Positions 1 through 11,486 of a stretch of 49,112 nucleotides of DNA are shown piece after piece; within the stretch, counting starts at the first letter, position 1, and the number at the start of each line of letters is the position of its first letter. Source of the DNA: Actinomycetes bacterium (GTDB lineage: Bacteria > Actinomycetota > Actinomycetes > Mycobacteriales > Mycobacteriaceae); NCBI GenBank assembly GCA_023404955.1, contig JAEXZY010000155.1, positions 1 through 49,112 on the forward strand, given 5' to 3'. Both the position numbers and the translations under genes were made by a program. Below the pieces are notes generated by a model. The model did no database searches. It was not told the origin of the DNA and saw only the letters and a program-made list of their open reading frames with translations.

Positions 1-44
1 CGGGGACCTTGGGGTCCTCGCCGCCGTCTGGTGCTTCGGTCAGG

Positions 45-2645
45 TCACTGCTTGAGCATGTTGTCCAGCAGCAGGGCGCAGCGGATCAGGCCGAGGTGGC
101 TGTACGCCTGCGGGTGGTTGCCCAGCCCGCGCTCGGCCAGCGGGTCGTACTGCTCCGGCAGCAGCCCGGTCGGCCCGGCCGTGTCGACCATCTGGGTGAA
201 CAGCTCCTCGGCATCGCTGCGGCGGCCGGTGCGCAGGTACGCCTCGATCAGCCACGACGTGCAGATGTGGAAGCCGCCCTCCCGGCCGGGCAGGCCGTCG
301 TCCCAGTGGTACCGGTAGACGACCGGACCGCTGCGCAACTCCGCCTCGATCTTGAGCACGGTGGAGAGGAAGCGCGGGTCGTCGCCGGCGAGCAGCCCGG
401 AGATGCCGATCCACAGTGACGAGGCGTCCATCTCCTCGTACCCGTAGGCGACGCTGTACGCCTCGGCCTCCGGGTGCCAGCCGTGCTCCAGCACGTTCGA
501 GGCGATCCGGTCGCGTAGCTCGACCCACTCGGGCCGGTCCTCGCCGCCGTGGCGACGTACGACGTGCAGCGCGCGGTCCACCGTCATCCAGAGCATGACC
601 TTGGAGAAGACGTGGTGCCGCGGGGGGAGGCGGGCCTCCCAGATGCCGTGGTCGGGCTCGTGCCAGCGGCGGCGTACCGCCTCGACCATGTTCTCCAGCA
701 CCCGCCACTCGTCGTCGCGGATCGAGCCACGGGCGTCGGCCACCGCCGCGATCAGGTCCGCGACCGGGCCGAAGACGTCGAGCTGGAGCTGGTGGTTGGC
801 GAGGTTGCCGACGCGTACCGGCCGGGAGCCGGCGTAGCCGGGCAGCGTGTCGATGACCGCCTCGGCGCCCAGTTCGAAGCCGTCCACCGTGTAGAGCGGG
901 TGCAGCCGCTCCGGGTGCCCGCCGGTGCGCTCGACCACGCCGTCGATCCAGCGCAGCAGCCCTTCGGCCTCCTCGGTCGAGCCGAGGTCGACCAGCGCGC
1001 GGGCGGTCATCGCGGCGTCCCGCAGCCAGCAGTAGCGGTAGTCCCAGTTGCGGACACCGCCCAGTTCCTCCGGCAGCGACGTGGTGGCCGCGGCGAGGAT
1101 CGAGCCGGTCGGTTCGTGGCAGAGGCCGCGCAGCGTCAGCGCGCTGCGGGCGACCAGGTCCCGGGCGGTCGCGGGCAGCCGCAGCGAGGCCACCCAGTCC
1201 TTCCAGGGCTGCTCCGCGGCGGCCTGCCGCTCGTGCAGCGGCAGCCGGTGCGGTTCCAGGCTCTGCGTGCCGAAGCGCAGCTCCAGCACCACCTGGCCAC
1301 CGGCGGCGGACAGGTCGACCACCGCCTTCGCGGTCTCGTAGCCGGCGTCGTTGGTGACCTCCCATTCGACGCCGGGGGAGTGCAGCGCGACCGGCTCGTT
1401 GGAGCCGAGCACCAGCAGGCCGTCGTCGAGCGGCTGGAGCTGCACCGCCACCTGCCCGAACTCGGGGCGCGGCGCGAACTCGACCCGGGCCCGCCCGGTG
1501 CCGCTGAGCACCCGGACCAGTGTCGAGTCGCCGCTGACCACTGCGGGGTCGTCCGGCGTGGTCTCCCGTACCGGCAGGTCGAGCCAGTCGGTCACGGTCA
1601 GGCCGGACCAGCGGGTCTCGACCGTCATCGTGTTGCTGCGGTAGCGCTGGCCCAGCGGGATGCCGCCCCGCTCCGGGCCGACCGTGAAATGCCCGGCCGG
1701 GCTGCCGCCGACCAGGTCGGCGAAGATCGCCGCCGAGTCCGGCTTCGGGTGGCACAGCCAGGTGATCTTGGCTTCCGGTGTGACGAGCGCGACGGTACGG
1801 CCGTTGGCGAGCATCGAGTGCCGCTCGATCGGCACCGCCCGCTCGCCGAACAGCCAGTGCCGCCGCGTCTCCAGCAGCAGCCCGAGCGCCCGGGCCGCCT
1901 CGATCGGCTCGGCCACCCGGTAGTCGGCCCGGGTCTCCCCGGGACCGATCTTGATGCCGACGTCCGGCCCGGTCAGGTTGCCGAAGGCGTTCTCGTCGGT
2001 GACGTCGTCGCCGATGAACAGCACCGCGCTCGCGGCGAGCTGGGTGCGGAGCTGGTCGACGGCGGTGCCCTTGTTGGTGACGACCACCGACAGCTCGATG
2101 ACCTCCTTGCCCTGGGTGACTGTCACGCCCTCCCAGGTCGCGGGGCCGTTGCGGACCGCCTCGACGGCCCGGGCGGCGACGTGCGGGTCCACACCGCGGG
2201 TGTGCACTGCGACGCTGGCCGGCTTGCGTTCCAGGCGAATGCCCGGGTGCTCGGCGGCGATCTCGCGCAGCGCCTCGCGGAGCCGGTGCCGGACCGCGAT
2301 CAGCTCGGGGGTGAGCCGCTCGACGAAGCCGATGTCGAACTCCGAGCCGTGGCTGCCGACGAGGTGCACCTCGCTGGGCAGCCGGGAGAGCGTGGCCAGG
2401 TCGCGCAGCGCCCGGCCGGAGACGACGGCGACGCTCGTCTGCGGCAGCGCGGCGAGCGCGCGTACGGCCGCCACCGACTCGGGCAGCGGCACTGCCTTGC
2501 TGGGGTCCTCGACGATCGGCGCCAGCGTGCCGTCGTAGTCGCAGGCGACCAGGAGTTGCGGAACCCGGGCGATACGGCCGATGGCGGCACGCAGTTCGGG
2601 ATCCAGCACGCCGCCGTGGGCGGCGGCGGGGGCGGGCGAGGTCAC
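45..2645 (-). CDS. Trehalose-6-phosphate phosphatase fused to a GH15 trehalase-like domain
   Basis: The 866-residue product joins two enzymes. Residues about 1-265 are an OtsB HAD phosphatase, with DYDGT at D36/D38, VVSGR near 76, GSHGSE near 98 and the Mg-binding GDDVTDENAF near 212; this family converts trehalose 6-phosphate to trehalose. Residues about 275-866 are a glycoside hydrolase family 15 domain of the trehalase/glucoamylase type, with NWDYRYCWLRDA, GIWEAR (probable general acid) and LLPEQYDP (E831, probable general base). In actinobacteria GH15 proteins of this type include trehalases. The GTG start overlaps the otsA stop as GTGA, so translation is coupled to otsA. One chain therefore carries the last synthesis step and a likely degradation step. 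No signal peptide is seen, so it should be cytosolic. Whether the GH15 half acts on trehalose or on an oligosaccharide cannot be told from sequence. Confidence 0.9.
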   Translation of the reverse strand: MTSPAPAAAHGGVLDPELRAAIGRIARVPQLLVACDYDGTLAPIVEDPSKAVPLPESVAAVRALAALPQTSVAVVSGRALRDLATLSRLPSEVHLVGSHGSEFDIGFVERLTPELIAVRHRLREALREIAAEHPGIRLERKPASVAVHTRGVDPHVAARAVEAVRNGPATWEGVTVTQGKEVIELSVVVTNKGTAVDQLRTQLAASAVLFIGDDVTDENAFGNLTGPDVGIKIGPGETRADYRVAEPIEAARALGLLLETRRHWLFGERAVPIERHSMLANGRTVALVTPEAKITWLCHPKPDSAAIFADLVGGSPAGHFTVGPERGGIPLGQRYRSNTMTVETRWSGLTVTDWLDLPVRETTPDDPAVVSGDSTLVRVLSGTGRARVEFAPRPEFGQVAVQLQPLDDGLLVLGSNEPVALHSPGVEWEVTNDAGYETAKAVVDLSAAGGQVVLELRFGTQSLEPHRLPLHERQAAAEQPWKDWVASLRLPATARDLVARSALTLRGLCHEPTGSILAAATTSLPEELGGVRNWDYRYCWLRDAAMTARALVDLGSTEEAEGLLRWIDGVVERTGGHPERLHPLYTVDGFELGAEAVIDTLPGYAGSRPVRVGNLANHQLQLDVFGPVADLIAAVADARGSIRDDEWRVLENMVEAVRRRWHEPDHGIWEARLPPRHHVFSKVMLWMTVDRALHVVRRHGGEDRPEWVELRDRIASNVLEHGWHPEAEAYSVAYGYEEMDASSLWIGISGLLAGDDPRFLSTVLKIEAELRSGPVVYRYHWDDGLPGREGGFHICTSWLIEAYLRTGRRSDAEELFTQMVDTAGPTGLLPEQYDPLAERGLGNHPQAYSHLGLIRCALLLDNMLKQ

Positions 2646-4042
2646 GCAGCCTCCGTATCGGGGACGCCGAGCTCGCTGAGGAACGACTTGGCCCAGTGGC
2701 CCACGTCGTGGCTGCGCAGATGGCGCTGCATGACGCGCATCCGGCGGCGGGCTTCGGGCTTTTCGACATGCACGGCCCGCAGCAACGCGTCCTTCACCGC
2801 GTCCGGGTCGTGCGGATTACACAGGAACGCCTGGCGCAGCTCTGTCGCGGCGCCGGCGAACTCACTGAGCACGAGCGCGCCGCCCTGGTCGGCGCGCGAT
2901 GCGACGTACTCCTTGGCCACCAGATTCATTCCGTCTCGCAGCGGGGTCACCATCATCACGTCGGCCGCGACGTACATCGCGGCCAGTTCGGAGCGACTGT
3001 ACGACTGATGCAGATAATGCACTGCAGGCACGCCGACCCGGCCGAATTCACCATTGATCCGGCCAACCTCGCGTTCCACCTTCACCCGAAGTGCCTGGTA
3101 GTGCTCCACGCGCTCGCGGCTGGGCGTGGCGACCTGCACCATAACCGCGTCCGGAACTGTCAACTTTCCGTCAGCGAGGAGTTCTCGGAAGGCCTTCAGC
3201 CGGAGTTCGATGCCCTTGGTGTAGTCGAGCCGGTCGACGCCCAGGATGATCGTCTTCGGGTTGCCCAGCTCCTCGCGGATCTGCTTGGCCCGGGCCTGGA
3301 TCGCCGGGTCCTCGGCCAGCCGCTCCATCTCCTTGGTGTCGATCGAGATGGGGAACGCGCCGGCCTTCACCTGCCTGCCGTCGACCTGGATCATCTGGCC
3401 CTCGTAGCGCAGGCCGAGCAGGTGCCGGGCCAGCCGGACGAAGTTCTGCGCCGCCAGGCGCTGCTGGAAGCCGACCAGGTCCGCGCCGAGCAGTCCACGC
3501 AGGATCTCGGTGCGGAACGGCATCTGCATGAACAGCTCGATCGGCGGGAACGGGATGTGCAGGAAGAAGCCGATCCGCAGGTCCGGCCGCAGCTCGCGGA
3601 GCATCGCCGGCACGAGCTGGAGCTGGTAGTCCTGGACCCAGACCGTCGCGCCCTCGGCGGCCACGTCCGCCGCGGCCTCCGCGAACCGGGCGTTCACCAG
3701 CCGGTACGCCTCGCGCCAGCGCCGCTTGTAGGCGGGCGTCTCCACCGCGTCGTGGTAGAGCGGCCAGATCGTCGCGTTCGACTGGCCCTCGTAGTAGCGC
3801 TCCAACTCCTCGGCGCTCAACGGCACCGGGTGCAGCCGGATGCCCTCCAGGTCGAACGGCTCGGGCGCGGCGCCGGTGCCGCCGGCCCACCCCACCCAGG
3901 TGCCCTGGTGCTCGGCCAGCACCGGGTGCAGCGCGGTCACCAGCCCGCCGGGGCTGCGCCGCCACTGCCGCCCCTCGGGTGTGCTCACCTCGTCGACCGG
4001 CAGACGGTTGGCCACTACGACAAAGGAGCTACGGACGGTCAC
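2642..4042 (-). CDS. otsA: Trehalose-6-phosphate synthase (GT20)
   Basis: This 466-residue GT20 glycosyltransferase makes trehalose 6-phosphate from a nucleotide-glucose donor and glucose 6-phosphate. The N-terminal VVVANRLPV strand, the GFFLHIPFPP segment, the GVDRLDYTKGI block and the C-terminal VTPLRDGMNLVAKEYVA donor-binding block are all present, and the length is normal for OtsA. The start is GTG, with a good GGAGG ribosome-binding site just upstream on the minus strand. It is the first gene of a two-gene operon with the OtsB-GH15 fusion downstream, through a 4-nt overlap. It is divergent from ettA. The part encoded at about 2830-3200 looks less codon-biased than the rest of the gene, but the protein alignment there is normal. 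In mycobacteria otsA is not usually next to ettA, which makes this neighbourhood unexpected. Confidence 0.93.
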   Translation of the reverse strand: MTVRSSFVVVANRLPVDEVSTPEGRQWRRSPGGLVTALHPVLAEHQGTWVGWAGGTGAAPEPFDLEGIRLHPVPLSAEELERYYEGQSNATIWPLYHDAVETPAYKRRWREAYRLVNARFAEAAADVAAEGATVWVQDYQLQLVPAMLRELRPDLRIGFFLHIPFPPIELFMQMPFRTEILRGLLGADLVGFQQRLAAQNFVRLARHLLGLRYEGQMIQVDGRQVKAGAFPISIDTKEMERLAEDPAIQARAKQIREELGNPKTIILGVDRLDYTKGIELRLKAFRELLADGKLTVPDAVMVQVATPSRERVEHYQALRVKVEREVGRINGEFGRVGVPAVHYLHQSYSRSELAAMYVAADVMMVTPLRDGMNLVAKEYVASRADQGGALVLSEFAGAATELRQAFLCNPHDPDAVKDALLRAVHVEKPEARRRMRVMQRHLRSHDVGHWAKSFLSELGVPDTEAA

Positions 4043-4421
4043 GATCGGCCACCTCCGGGTACTGACGGGTCCACCGCGATGAGCGTACTGAGCGTAGCTG
4101 CGGCGTCTGATCCCCCGTGCCGGAGTTACCTACCCGTCCCAGAACCGCCGAACCCAACGCGTGATCTTGTCGACACCCGGGCCCGCAGTTCGGCTCTTCC
4201 CGGTCGTACCGGAGACGTCCACGAGTGCTACCGGCGTCGGCGACGAGGCTCGCCGCCGTACCCCTGGGGTGGGGTGATGTGGGCGTGGCGGTCCGTACCT
4301 GTCAGGATTGACGGCGGCGTGCGCGCGGCCGGCTCCCGGCCGGCGGCGGCAGGCGGAGATCGACGCCCGCGCCCCGCACCCGACAAGCCCGCGATCGCAA
4401 CCGACGGAGGTAGCCCGCACC
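4043..4421. promoter_or_regulatory. Divergent intergenic region between otsA and ettA
   Basis: These 379 bp separate the divergent starts of otsA (minus) and ettA (plus) and must hold both promoters. Visible items are the otsA ribosome-binding site next to 4042 on the minus strand, the ettA ribosome-binding site (CGGAGG, about 4403-4408), and a short GC-rich hairpin (GCCGG/CCGGC) near 4330-4345. I could not identify -10/-35 elements with confidence, and the short open frames here have no recognisable protein. Confidence 0.5.
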
Positions 4422-6098
<1,677 letters not shown>

Positions 6099-6186
6099 TC
6101 TCGTCGTGCGGACCACGTGACCGACCGCTCCTGCGGTTGGTCGCAGCCAACGGCGGCCGGTGCGCGTGTGACTGGAGGAGCGGCGG

Positions 6187-9100
6187 ATGTCGTTGAATCC
6201 CGGTGCGATCGGGGCGACTGAGAAGGATCTGACCCCGGAGATGCTCGATCGTCTGATCCCGGCGTACCTGCAGACCTACCGGGGGCCCCACGGTGGTGCG
6301 CCCGGCTCGGAGGGTGCCGTCACGGGCCCGCTGCGTCGGCCGTCGGACGGCTCGGCGGCGATGGTCGAGGCCCAGTACCGGCTCGGTCGTCAACGATCTG
6401 CCGGGGCGACCCTGGTTGCGGTGTACGGCGCCGACGCGCCCGGCGGGTTCGGTCCGGCGTTGCAGATCATCACCGACAACGCGGCGATGCTGATGGACTC
6501 GGTGACGGTGCTGCTGCACCGCGTGGGGGTCGCGTACAAGGCGATCATGAACCCGGTCTTCCGGGTGCGTCGCGGCGCGGGCGGCGAGCTGCTCGACATC
6601 GTGCCGTCCTCGGAGGCGACGTTCGGTGACGGTGTCGACGAGACCTGGGTTGACGTCCAACTCTCCAGTGCGGTCGACCGGCGCGCGCTGGCCGAGGCCG
6701 AACGGCTGCTGCCCCGCGTGCTGGCCGATGCCCGCCAGGTGGCACTGGATTCGCAGAGCATGGGCGCGACGTTGCGCGGGCTGGCCGCCGAACTGGACAG
6801 CGACAGCGGCCGGCGCTTCCCCAGTGCTGACCGCAAGGACGTCGCGGCGCTGCTGCGCTGGCTCGCCGACGGGCACTTCGTGCTGCTGGGTTACCAGCGT
6901 TGCCCGGTGCGCGACGGGCAGGCCACCGTCGATGCCGCCAGCCGCCTCGGTGTGCTGCGGCTGCGCCAGGACGTGCTGCCCCAGCTGACGAACAAAGACG
7001 AACTGCTCGCGTTGGCGCAGGCGACGATCCCGAGCTTTTTGCGCTACGGCGCCTACCCGCAGATCGTGGTCGTGCGCGAGCAACCCGGTGACGGTGGCGA
7101 CGGCACTGATGCCATCGAGCATCGCTTCGTCGGGCTGTTCACCGTGGCCGCGATGAACGCCAACGTGCTCGAGATCCCGCTGATGTCGCGGCGGGTCAAC
7201 GACGCGCTCGCAATGGCCCACCGCGATCCCAGCCACCCGGGTCAGCTGCTGCTCGACATCATCCAGACCATCCCGCGCTCGGAGCTGTTCGCGCTGTCGG
7301 CGCGTGAGCTGCTCGACATGGCGATGGCGGTCGTCGACCTGGGCTCCCGGCGGCGCACCCTGCTGTTCATGCGGGCCGATCCGCTGGCTCACTTCGTGTC
7401 CTGCCTGGTGTATCTGCCGCGTGACCGCTACACCACGGCCGTGCGCCTGGAGATGCAGGACATCCTGGTCCGCGAGCTCGGCGGGGTCAGCATCGACTAC
7501 TCTGCGCGGGTCAGCGAATCTCCCTGGGCGCTGGTGCATTTCACTGTCCGGCTGCCCGAGGGATCGCGGGTCGCCGACGTCGACGTGTCCGACGAGAACG
7601 AATCGCGCATCCAGGATCTGCTCACCGAGGCCGCGCGCACCTGGGCCGACCGGATGCTCGGCGCGGTCCGGACGGCCTCGACCGACCAGACCATCGCCGA
7701 GCACTACGCGGCGGCGTTCCCCGAGGTCTACAAGCAGGCCGTCGCGCCGCTGCACGCCCTGACCGACATCGAGATCATCGAGCAGCTGGAGGACAACTCC
7801 GTCAAGCTCGTGCTCGACGACACCGAGAACACCGCCGTCGACGGCATCTCGAATCTGATCTGGTATCTCGGCGGGCAGTCCGCGTCGCTGAGCCGGTTGC
7901 TTCCGATGCTGCAGTCGATGGGCGTGACGGTGCTCGAGGAGCGACCCTTCACCGTCACCCGGCCCGACGGCCTGCCGGTGTGGATCTATCAGTTCAAGGT
8001 GTCGCCGCACCACGGCATCCCGATGACGGGCCCCGGACCGGAACGGCACGCAACGGCAGAGCGGTTCGCCGACGCGGTCACCGCGATCTGGCACGGCAAC
8101 TGCGAGATCGACCGGTTCAACGAGCTGGTGCTGCGGGCAGGTCTGACGTGGCAGCAGGTGACGGTGCTGCGCGCCTACGCCAAATATTTGAAGCAGGCGG
8201 GCTTTTCATACAGTCAGTCCCACATCGAGGACGTGCTGAACACCAACGCGGGGACCGCCCGGTCGCTGGTCGAGCTGTTCGAGGCTTTGTTCAATCCGGC
8301 GGCCTCTCCGTCCGAGGAGAACCAGACGGGCGTCCGCCGCGACGCCCAGGCCGCCGCCGCCGCGGTGGCCGCCGACATCGATGCGCTGGTCAGCCTCGAC
8401 ACCGACCGGGTGCTGCGGGCGTTCGCCTCGATGATCCAGGCGACGTTGCGCACGAACTACTTCGTCACCCGCTCGGGATCGGCGCGGGAGCGCAATGTCC
8501 TGTCACTGAAGATGAATTCGGAGCTGATCGACGAATTGCCGCTGCCGCGGCCCAAATTCGAGATCTTCGTCTACTCGCCGCGGGTCGAGGGTGTGCACCT
8601 GCGCTTCGGGTTCGTCGCGCGCGGCGGACTGCGCTGGTCGGATCGCCGCGAGGACTTCCGCACCGAGATCCTCGGCCTGGTGAAGGCGCAGGCGGTGAAG
8701 AACGCGGTGATCGTGCCGGTCGGCGCCAAAGGCGGTTTCGTGGTCAAGCGGCCACCGGCGCTCACGGGCGATGCCGCCGCCGATCGCGACGCCACCCGCG
8801 AGGAGGGCGTGGCCTGCTACCGCTTGTTCATCGCCGGTCTGCTCGATCTGACCGACAACGTCGACAAGTCCTCGGGGGCGATCGTCACCCCCGACGGTGT
8901 GGTGCGCCGCGACGGTGACGACGCCTACCTCGTCGTCGCCGCCGACAAGGGCACTGCGACGTTCTCCGACATCGCCAACGACGTCGCCAAGTCCTACGGG
9001 TTCTGGCTGGGCGACGCGTTCGCCTCGGGCGGTTCGGTCGGCTATGACCACAAGGCGATGGGCATCACCGCCAAGGGTGCCTGGGAGTCGGTCAAGCGCC

Positions 9101-11061
9101 ACTTCCGTGAGATGGGAATCGACACGCAGAGCGAGGATTTCACCGTCGTCGGCGTGGGGGACATGAGCGGCGACGTGTTCGGCAACGGCATGCTGCTCTC
9201 CGAGCACATCCGGCTGCTCGCCGCATTCGACCATCGGCACATCTTCATCGATCCCGACCCCGACGCCGCCACGTCATGGCGGGAGCGCAAGCGCCTGTTC
9301 GATCTGCCGCGCTCGTCGTGGGAGGACTACGACGCCTCGCTGATCAGCCGCGGCGGCGGTGTCTACAGCCGCGAGCAGAAGTCGATCCCGATCAGCGCGG
9401 AGGCTCGCGCGGCGCTGGGCATCGACGACGGCGTGACCGAGCTGACGCCGCCCGCTCTGATGCGCTCGATCCTCAAGGCGCCGGCCGATCTGCTGTTCAA
9501 CGGAGGCATCGGCACCTACGTCAAGGCCGAGACCGAGTCCGACGTGGGCGATCGGGCCAACGACGCAGTTCGCGTCAACGGAAACCAGGTGCGCGCCAAG
9601 GTGATCGGTGAGGGCGGCAACCTGGGGGTGACATCGCTGGGTCGTATCGAGTTCGACCTCGTCGGCGGCCGGATCAACACCGACGCGCTGGACAACTCGG
9701 CGGGCGTGGACTGCTCCGACCACGAGGTGAACATCAAGATCCTCATCGACTCGCTCGTCACGGCCGGTGAGGTCACCGTCGAGGACCGCACCGACCTGCT
9801 GCTGTCGATGACCGACGAGGTGGGCCGACTGGTCCTCGCGGACAACGAGAGTCAGAACGACCTGATGGGCACCAGCCGCGCGAACGCCGCCAGCATGCTG
9901 TCGGTGCATGCGCGGATGATCAAGGACTTCGTCGACGAGCGTGGCTTGAATCGTGAGTTGGAGGCGCTGCCGTCGGAGAAGGAGATCCGGCGCCGCACCG
10001 AGGCCGGAATCGGGCTCACGTCACCGGAATTGGCGACCCTGATGGCACACGTCAAGCTGGCGCTCAAAGACGATCTGCTCGCCGGTGACCTGCCCGATCA
10101 GGAGGTGTTCGCCTCGCGGCTGCCGTCCTACTTCCCGTCGACGCTGCGGGACCGCTTCGCCACCGCGATCCGTTCCCATCAGCTGCGCCGCGAGATCGTG
10201 GCGACCATGCTCGTCAACGACGTGGTGGACACCGCGGGCATCTCGTTCGCCTATCGCGTCGCTGAGGATGTCGGAGTGTCCTCGGTCGACGCGGTGCGCA
10301 GCTTTGTGGCCGTCGACGCGATTTTCGGGGTCGGCCAGGTGTGGCGCCGTATTCGTGCGGCGGGCGTGGAAGGGGTGTCGGTGGCCGTGACCGACCGGAT
10401 GACGCTGGACCTGCGCCGGCTGATCGACCGCGCCGCCCGCTGGCTGCTCAACTACCGGCCGCAGCCGCTGGCGGTGGGCGCCGAGATCAATCGCTTCGCC
10501 GACAAGGTGGCGGCGCTGACTCCTCAGATGTCGGAGTGGTTGCGCGGCGATGACCGGGCGATTGTGATGAAGGAGGCCGGGGAGTTCAGCGGCCAAGGCG
10601 TGTCCGAGGAACTGGCGTTCCAGGTGGCCACCGGGCTGTACCAGTTCAGCCTGCTCGACGTCATCGACATCGCCGACATCGTCGACCGTGATCCGGCGGA
10701 GGTGGCCGACACCTACTTCGCGCTGATGGACCACCTCGGCACCGACGGCCTGCTCACCGCGGTGTCCCGGCTCTCGCGCGACGACCGCTGGCATTCGTTG
10801 GCGCGGTTGGCGATTCGTGACGACATCTACGGCTCGCTGCGGGCGCTGAGCTTCGACGTGCTGGCCGTCGGTGAGCCGGAGGAGAACGGCGAGGAGAAGA
10901 TCGCCGAGTGGGAGATGACCAACAACAACCGGGTCACCCGCGCGCGCCGCACGTTGACCGAGTTGTACGAGAGCGGTGAGCACGACCTGGCGACGCTGTC
11001 GGTGGCGGCCCGCCAGATCCGCAGCATGACCAGGACGAGTGGGACGGGATCTTCGGGGTGA
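6187..11061 (+). CDS. gdh: Large (180 kDa class) NAD-specific glutamate dehydrogenase
   Basis: This 1624-residue protein matches the mycobacterial large L-glutamate dehydrogenase in length and in sequence throughout. The enzyme interconverts glutamate and 2-oxoglutarate plus ammonium with NAD, mostly in the catabolic direction, and is controlled in mycobacteria by the GarA switch. The N-terminal third carries regulatory regions. The catalytic core includes GGLRWSDRREDFRTE, VPVGAKGGFVVKRP, ASGGSVGYDHK and VKVIGEGGNLG-like blocks. The ATG follows a strong ribosome-binding site (GGAGGAG). The stop overlaps the downstream thioesterase start as GTGA, so gdh heads a coupled three-gene unit. TTG leucine codons are common here, unlike most of ettA just upstream. 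Confidence 0.96.
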   Translation: MSLNPGAIGATEKDLTPEMLDRLIPAYLQTYRGPHGGAPGSEGAVTGPLRRPSDGSAAMVEAQYRLGRQRSAGATLVAVYGADAPGGFGPALQIITDNAAMLMDSVTVLLHRVGVAYKAIMNPVFRVRRGAGGELLDIVPSSEATFGDGVDETWVDVQLSSAVDRRALAEAERLLPRVLADARQVALDSQSMGATLRGLAAELDSDSGRRFPSADRKDVAALLRWLADGHFVLLGYQRCPVRDGQATVDAASRLGVLRLRQDVLPQLTNKDELLALAQATIPSFLRYGAYPQIVVVREQPGDGGDGTDAIEHRFVGLFTVAAMNANVLEIPLMSRRVNDALAMAHRDPSHPGQLLLDIIQTIPRSELFALSARELLDMAMAVVDLGSRRRTLLFMRADPLAHFVSCLVYLPRDRYTTAVRLEMQDILVRELGGVSIDYSARVSESPWALVHFTVRLPEGSRVADVDVSDENESRIQDLLTEAARTWADRMLGAVRTASTDQTIAEHYAAAFPEVYKQAVAPLHALTDIEIIEQLEDNSVKLVLDDTENTAVDGISNLIWYLGGQSASLSRLLPMLQSMGVTVLEERPFTVTRPDGLPVWIYQFKVSPHHGIPMTGPGPERHATAERFADAVTAIWHGNCEIDRFNELVLRAGLTWQQVTVLRAYAKYLKQAGFSYSQSHIEDVLNTNAGTARSLVELFEALFNPAASPSEENQTGVRRDAQAAAAAVAADIDALVSLDTDRVLRAFASMIQATLRTNYFVTRSGSARERNVLSLKMNSELIDELPLPRPKFEIFVYSPRVEGVHLRFGFVARGGLRWSDRREDFRTEILGLVKAQAVKNAVIVPVGAKGGFVVKRPPALTGDAAADRDATREEGVACYRLFIAGLLDLTDNVDKSSGAIVTPDGVVRRDGDDAYLVVAADKGTATFSDIANDVAKSYGFWLGDAFASGGSVGYDHKAMGITAKGAWESVKRHFREMGIDTQSEDFTVVGVGDMSGDVFGNGMLLSEHIRLLAAFDHRHIFIDPDPDAATSWRERKRLFDLPRSSWEDYDASLISRGGGVYSREQKSIPISAEARAALGIDDGVTELTPPALMRSILKAPADLLFNGGIGTYVKAETESDVGDRANDAVRVNGNQVRAKVIGEGGNLGVTSLGRIEFDLVGGRINTDALDNSAGVDCSDHEVNIKILIDSLVTAGEVTVEDRTDLLLSMTDEVGRLVLADNESQNDLMGTSRANAASMLSVHARMIKDFVDERGLNRELEALPSEKEIRRRTEAGIGLTSPELATLMAHVKLALKDDLLAGDLPDQEVFASRLPSYFPSTLRDRFATAIRSHQLRREIVATMLVNDVVDTAGISFAYRVAEDVGVSSVDAVRSFVAVDAIFGVGQVWRRIRAAGVEGVSVAVTDRMTLDLRRLIDRAARWLLNYRPQPLAVGAEINRFADKVAALTPQMSEWLRGDDRAIVMKEAGEFSGQGVSEELAFQVATGLYQFSLLDVIDIADIVDRDPAEVADTYFALMDHLGTDGLLTAVSRLSRDDRWHSLARLAIRDDIYGSLRALSFDVLAVGEPEENGEEKIAEWEMTNNNRVTRARRTLTELYESGEHDLATLSVAARQIRSMTRTSGTGSSG

Positions 11062-11486
11062 CGAGAGAGGTGACACAGCAGGGCTTCACAGCGCCGGTGC
11101 ATGTGCGCTGGTCGGACATCGACATGTACCAGCACATCAACCACGCGACGATGGTGACGATCCTGGAGGAGGCGCGAATCCCGTTCCTGCGGGAGCCGTT
11201 CGAGGCGGACATCACCACGATCGGTCTGCTCATCGCCGATGTGAAGATCGCGTACAAGGCGCAGTTGCGGCTGATCGACTCGCCGCTGCAGGTGACGATG
11301 TGGACCACGCGCGTGCGGTCGGTCGACTTCACGGTCGGCTACGAGGTGCGCTCGATCGGCGCAGCACCCGACTCGAAGCCCGCCGTCATCGCTGAGACCC
11401 AGCTGGCCGCGGTGCACATCGAAGAGCAACGGCTGCAACGACTCTCGGCTGCGCAGCGGGAGTATCTGCAGCACTGGTCGCGATGA
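11058..11486 (+). CDS. Hotdog-fold acyl-CoA thioesterase
   Basis: This 142-residue single-domain protein of the 4-hydroxybenzoyl-CoA thioesterase-like family has the hallmark WSDIDMYQHINHATMVTILEEAR near its N-terminus (D and H near residues 20-27). Such enzymes hydrolyse acyl-CoA thioesters; the acyl substrate cannot be predicted. It corresponds in position and sequence to the conserved gene after gdh in mycobacteria (Rv2475c in M. tuberculosis). The GTG start overlaps the gdh stop by 4 nt, and the stop overlaps the next start by 4 nt (ATGA). Three genes are therefore likely translated together, although no functional link between glutamate oxidation and thioester hydrolysis is established. 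Confidence 0.9.
   Translation: MTREVTQQGFTAPVHVRWSDIDMYQHINHATMVTILEEARIPFLREPFEADITTIGLLIADVKIAYKAQLRLIDSPLQVTMWTTRVRSVDFTVGYEVRSIGAAPDSKPAVIAETQLAAVHIEEQRLQRLSAAQREYLQHWSR

Noticed and set aside
549..3008. Long plus-strand open frame opposite otsB-GH15 and otsA
   Set aside because: It is antisense to two well-supported genes, has no family resemblance and a composition typical of the reverse complement of high-GC coding DNA.
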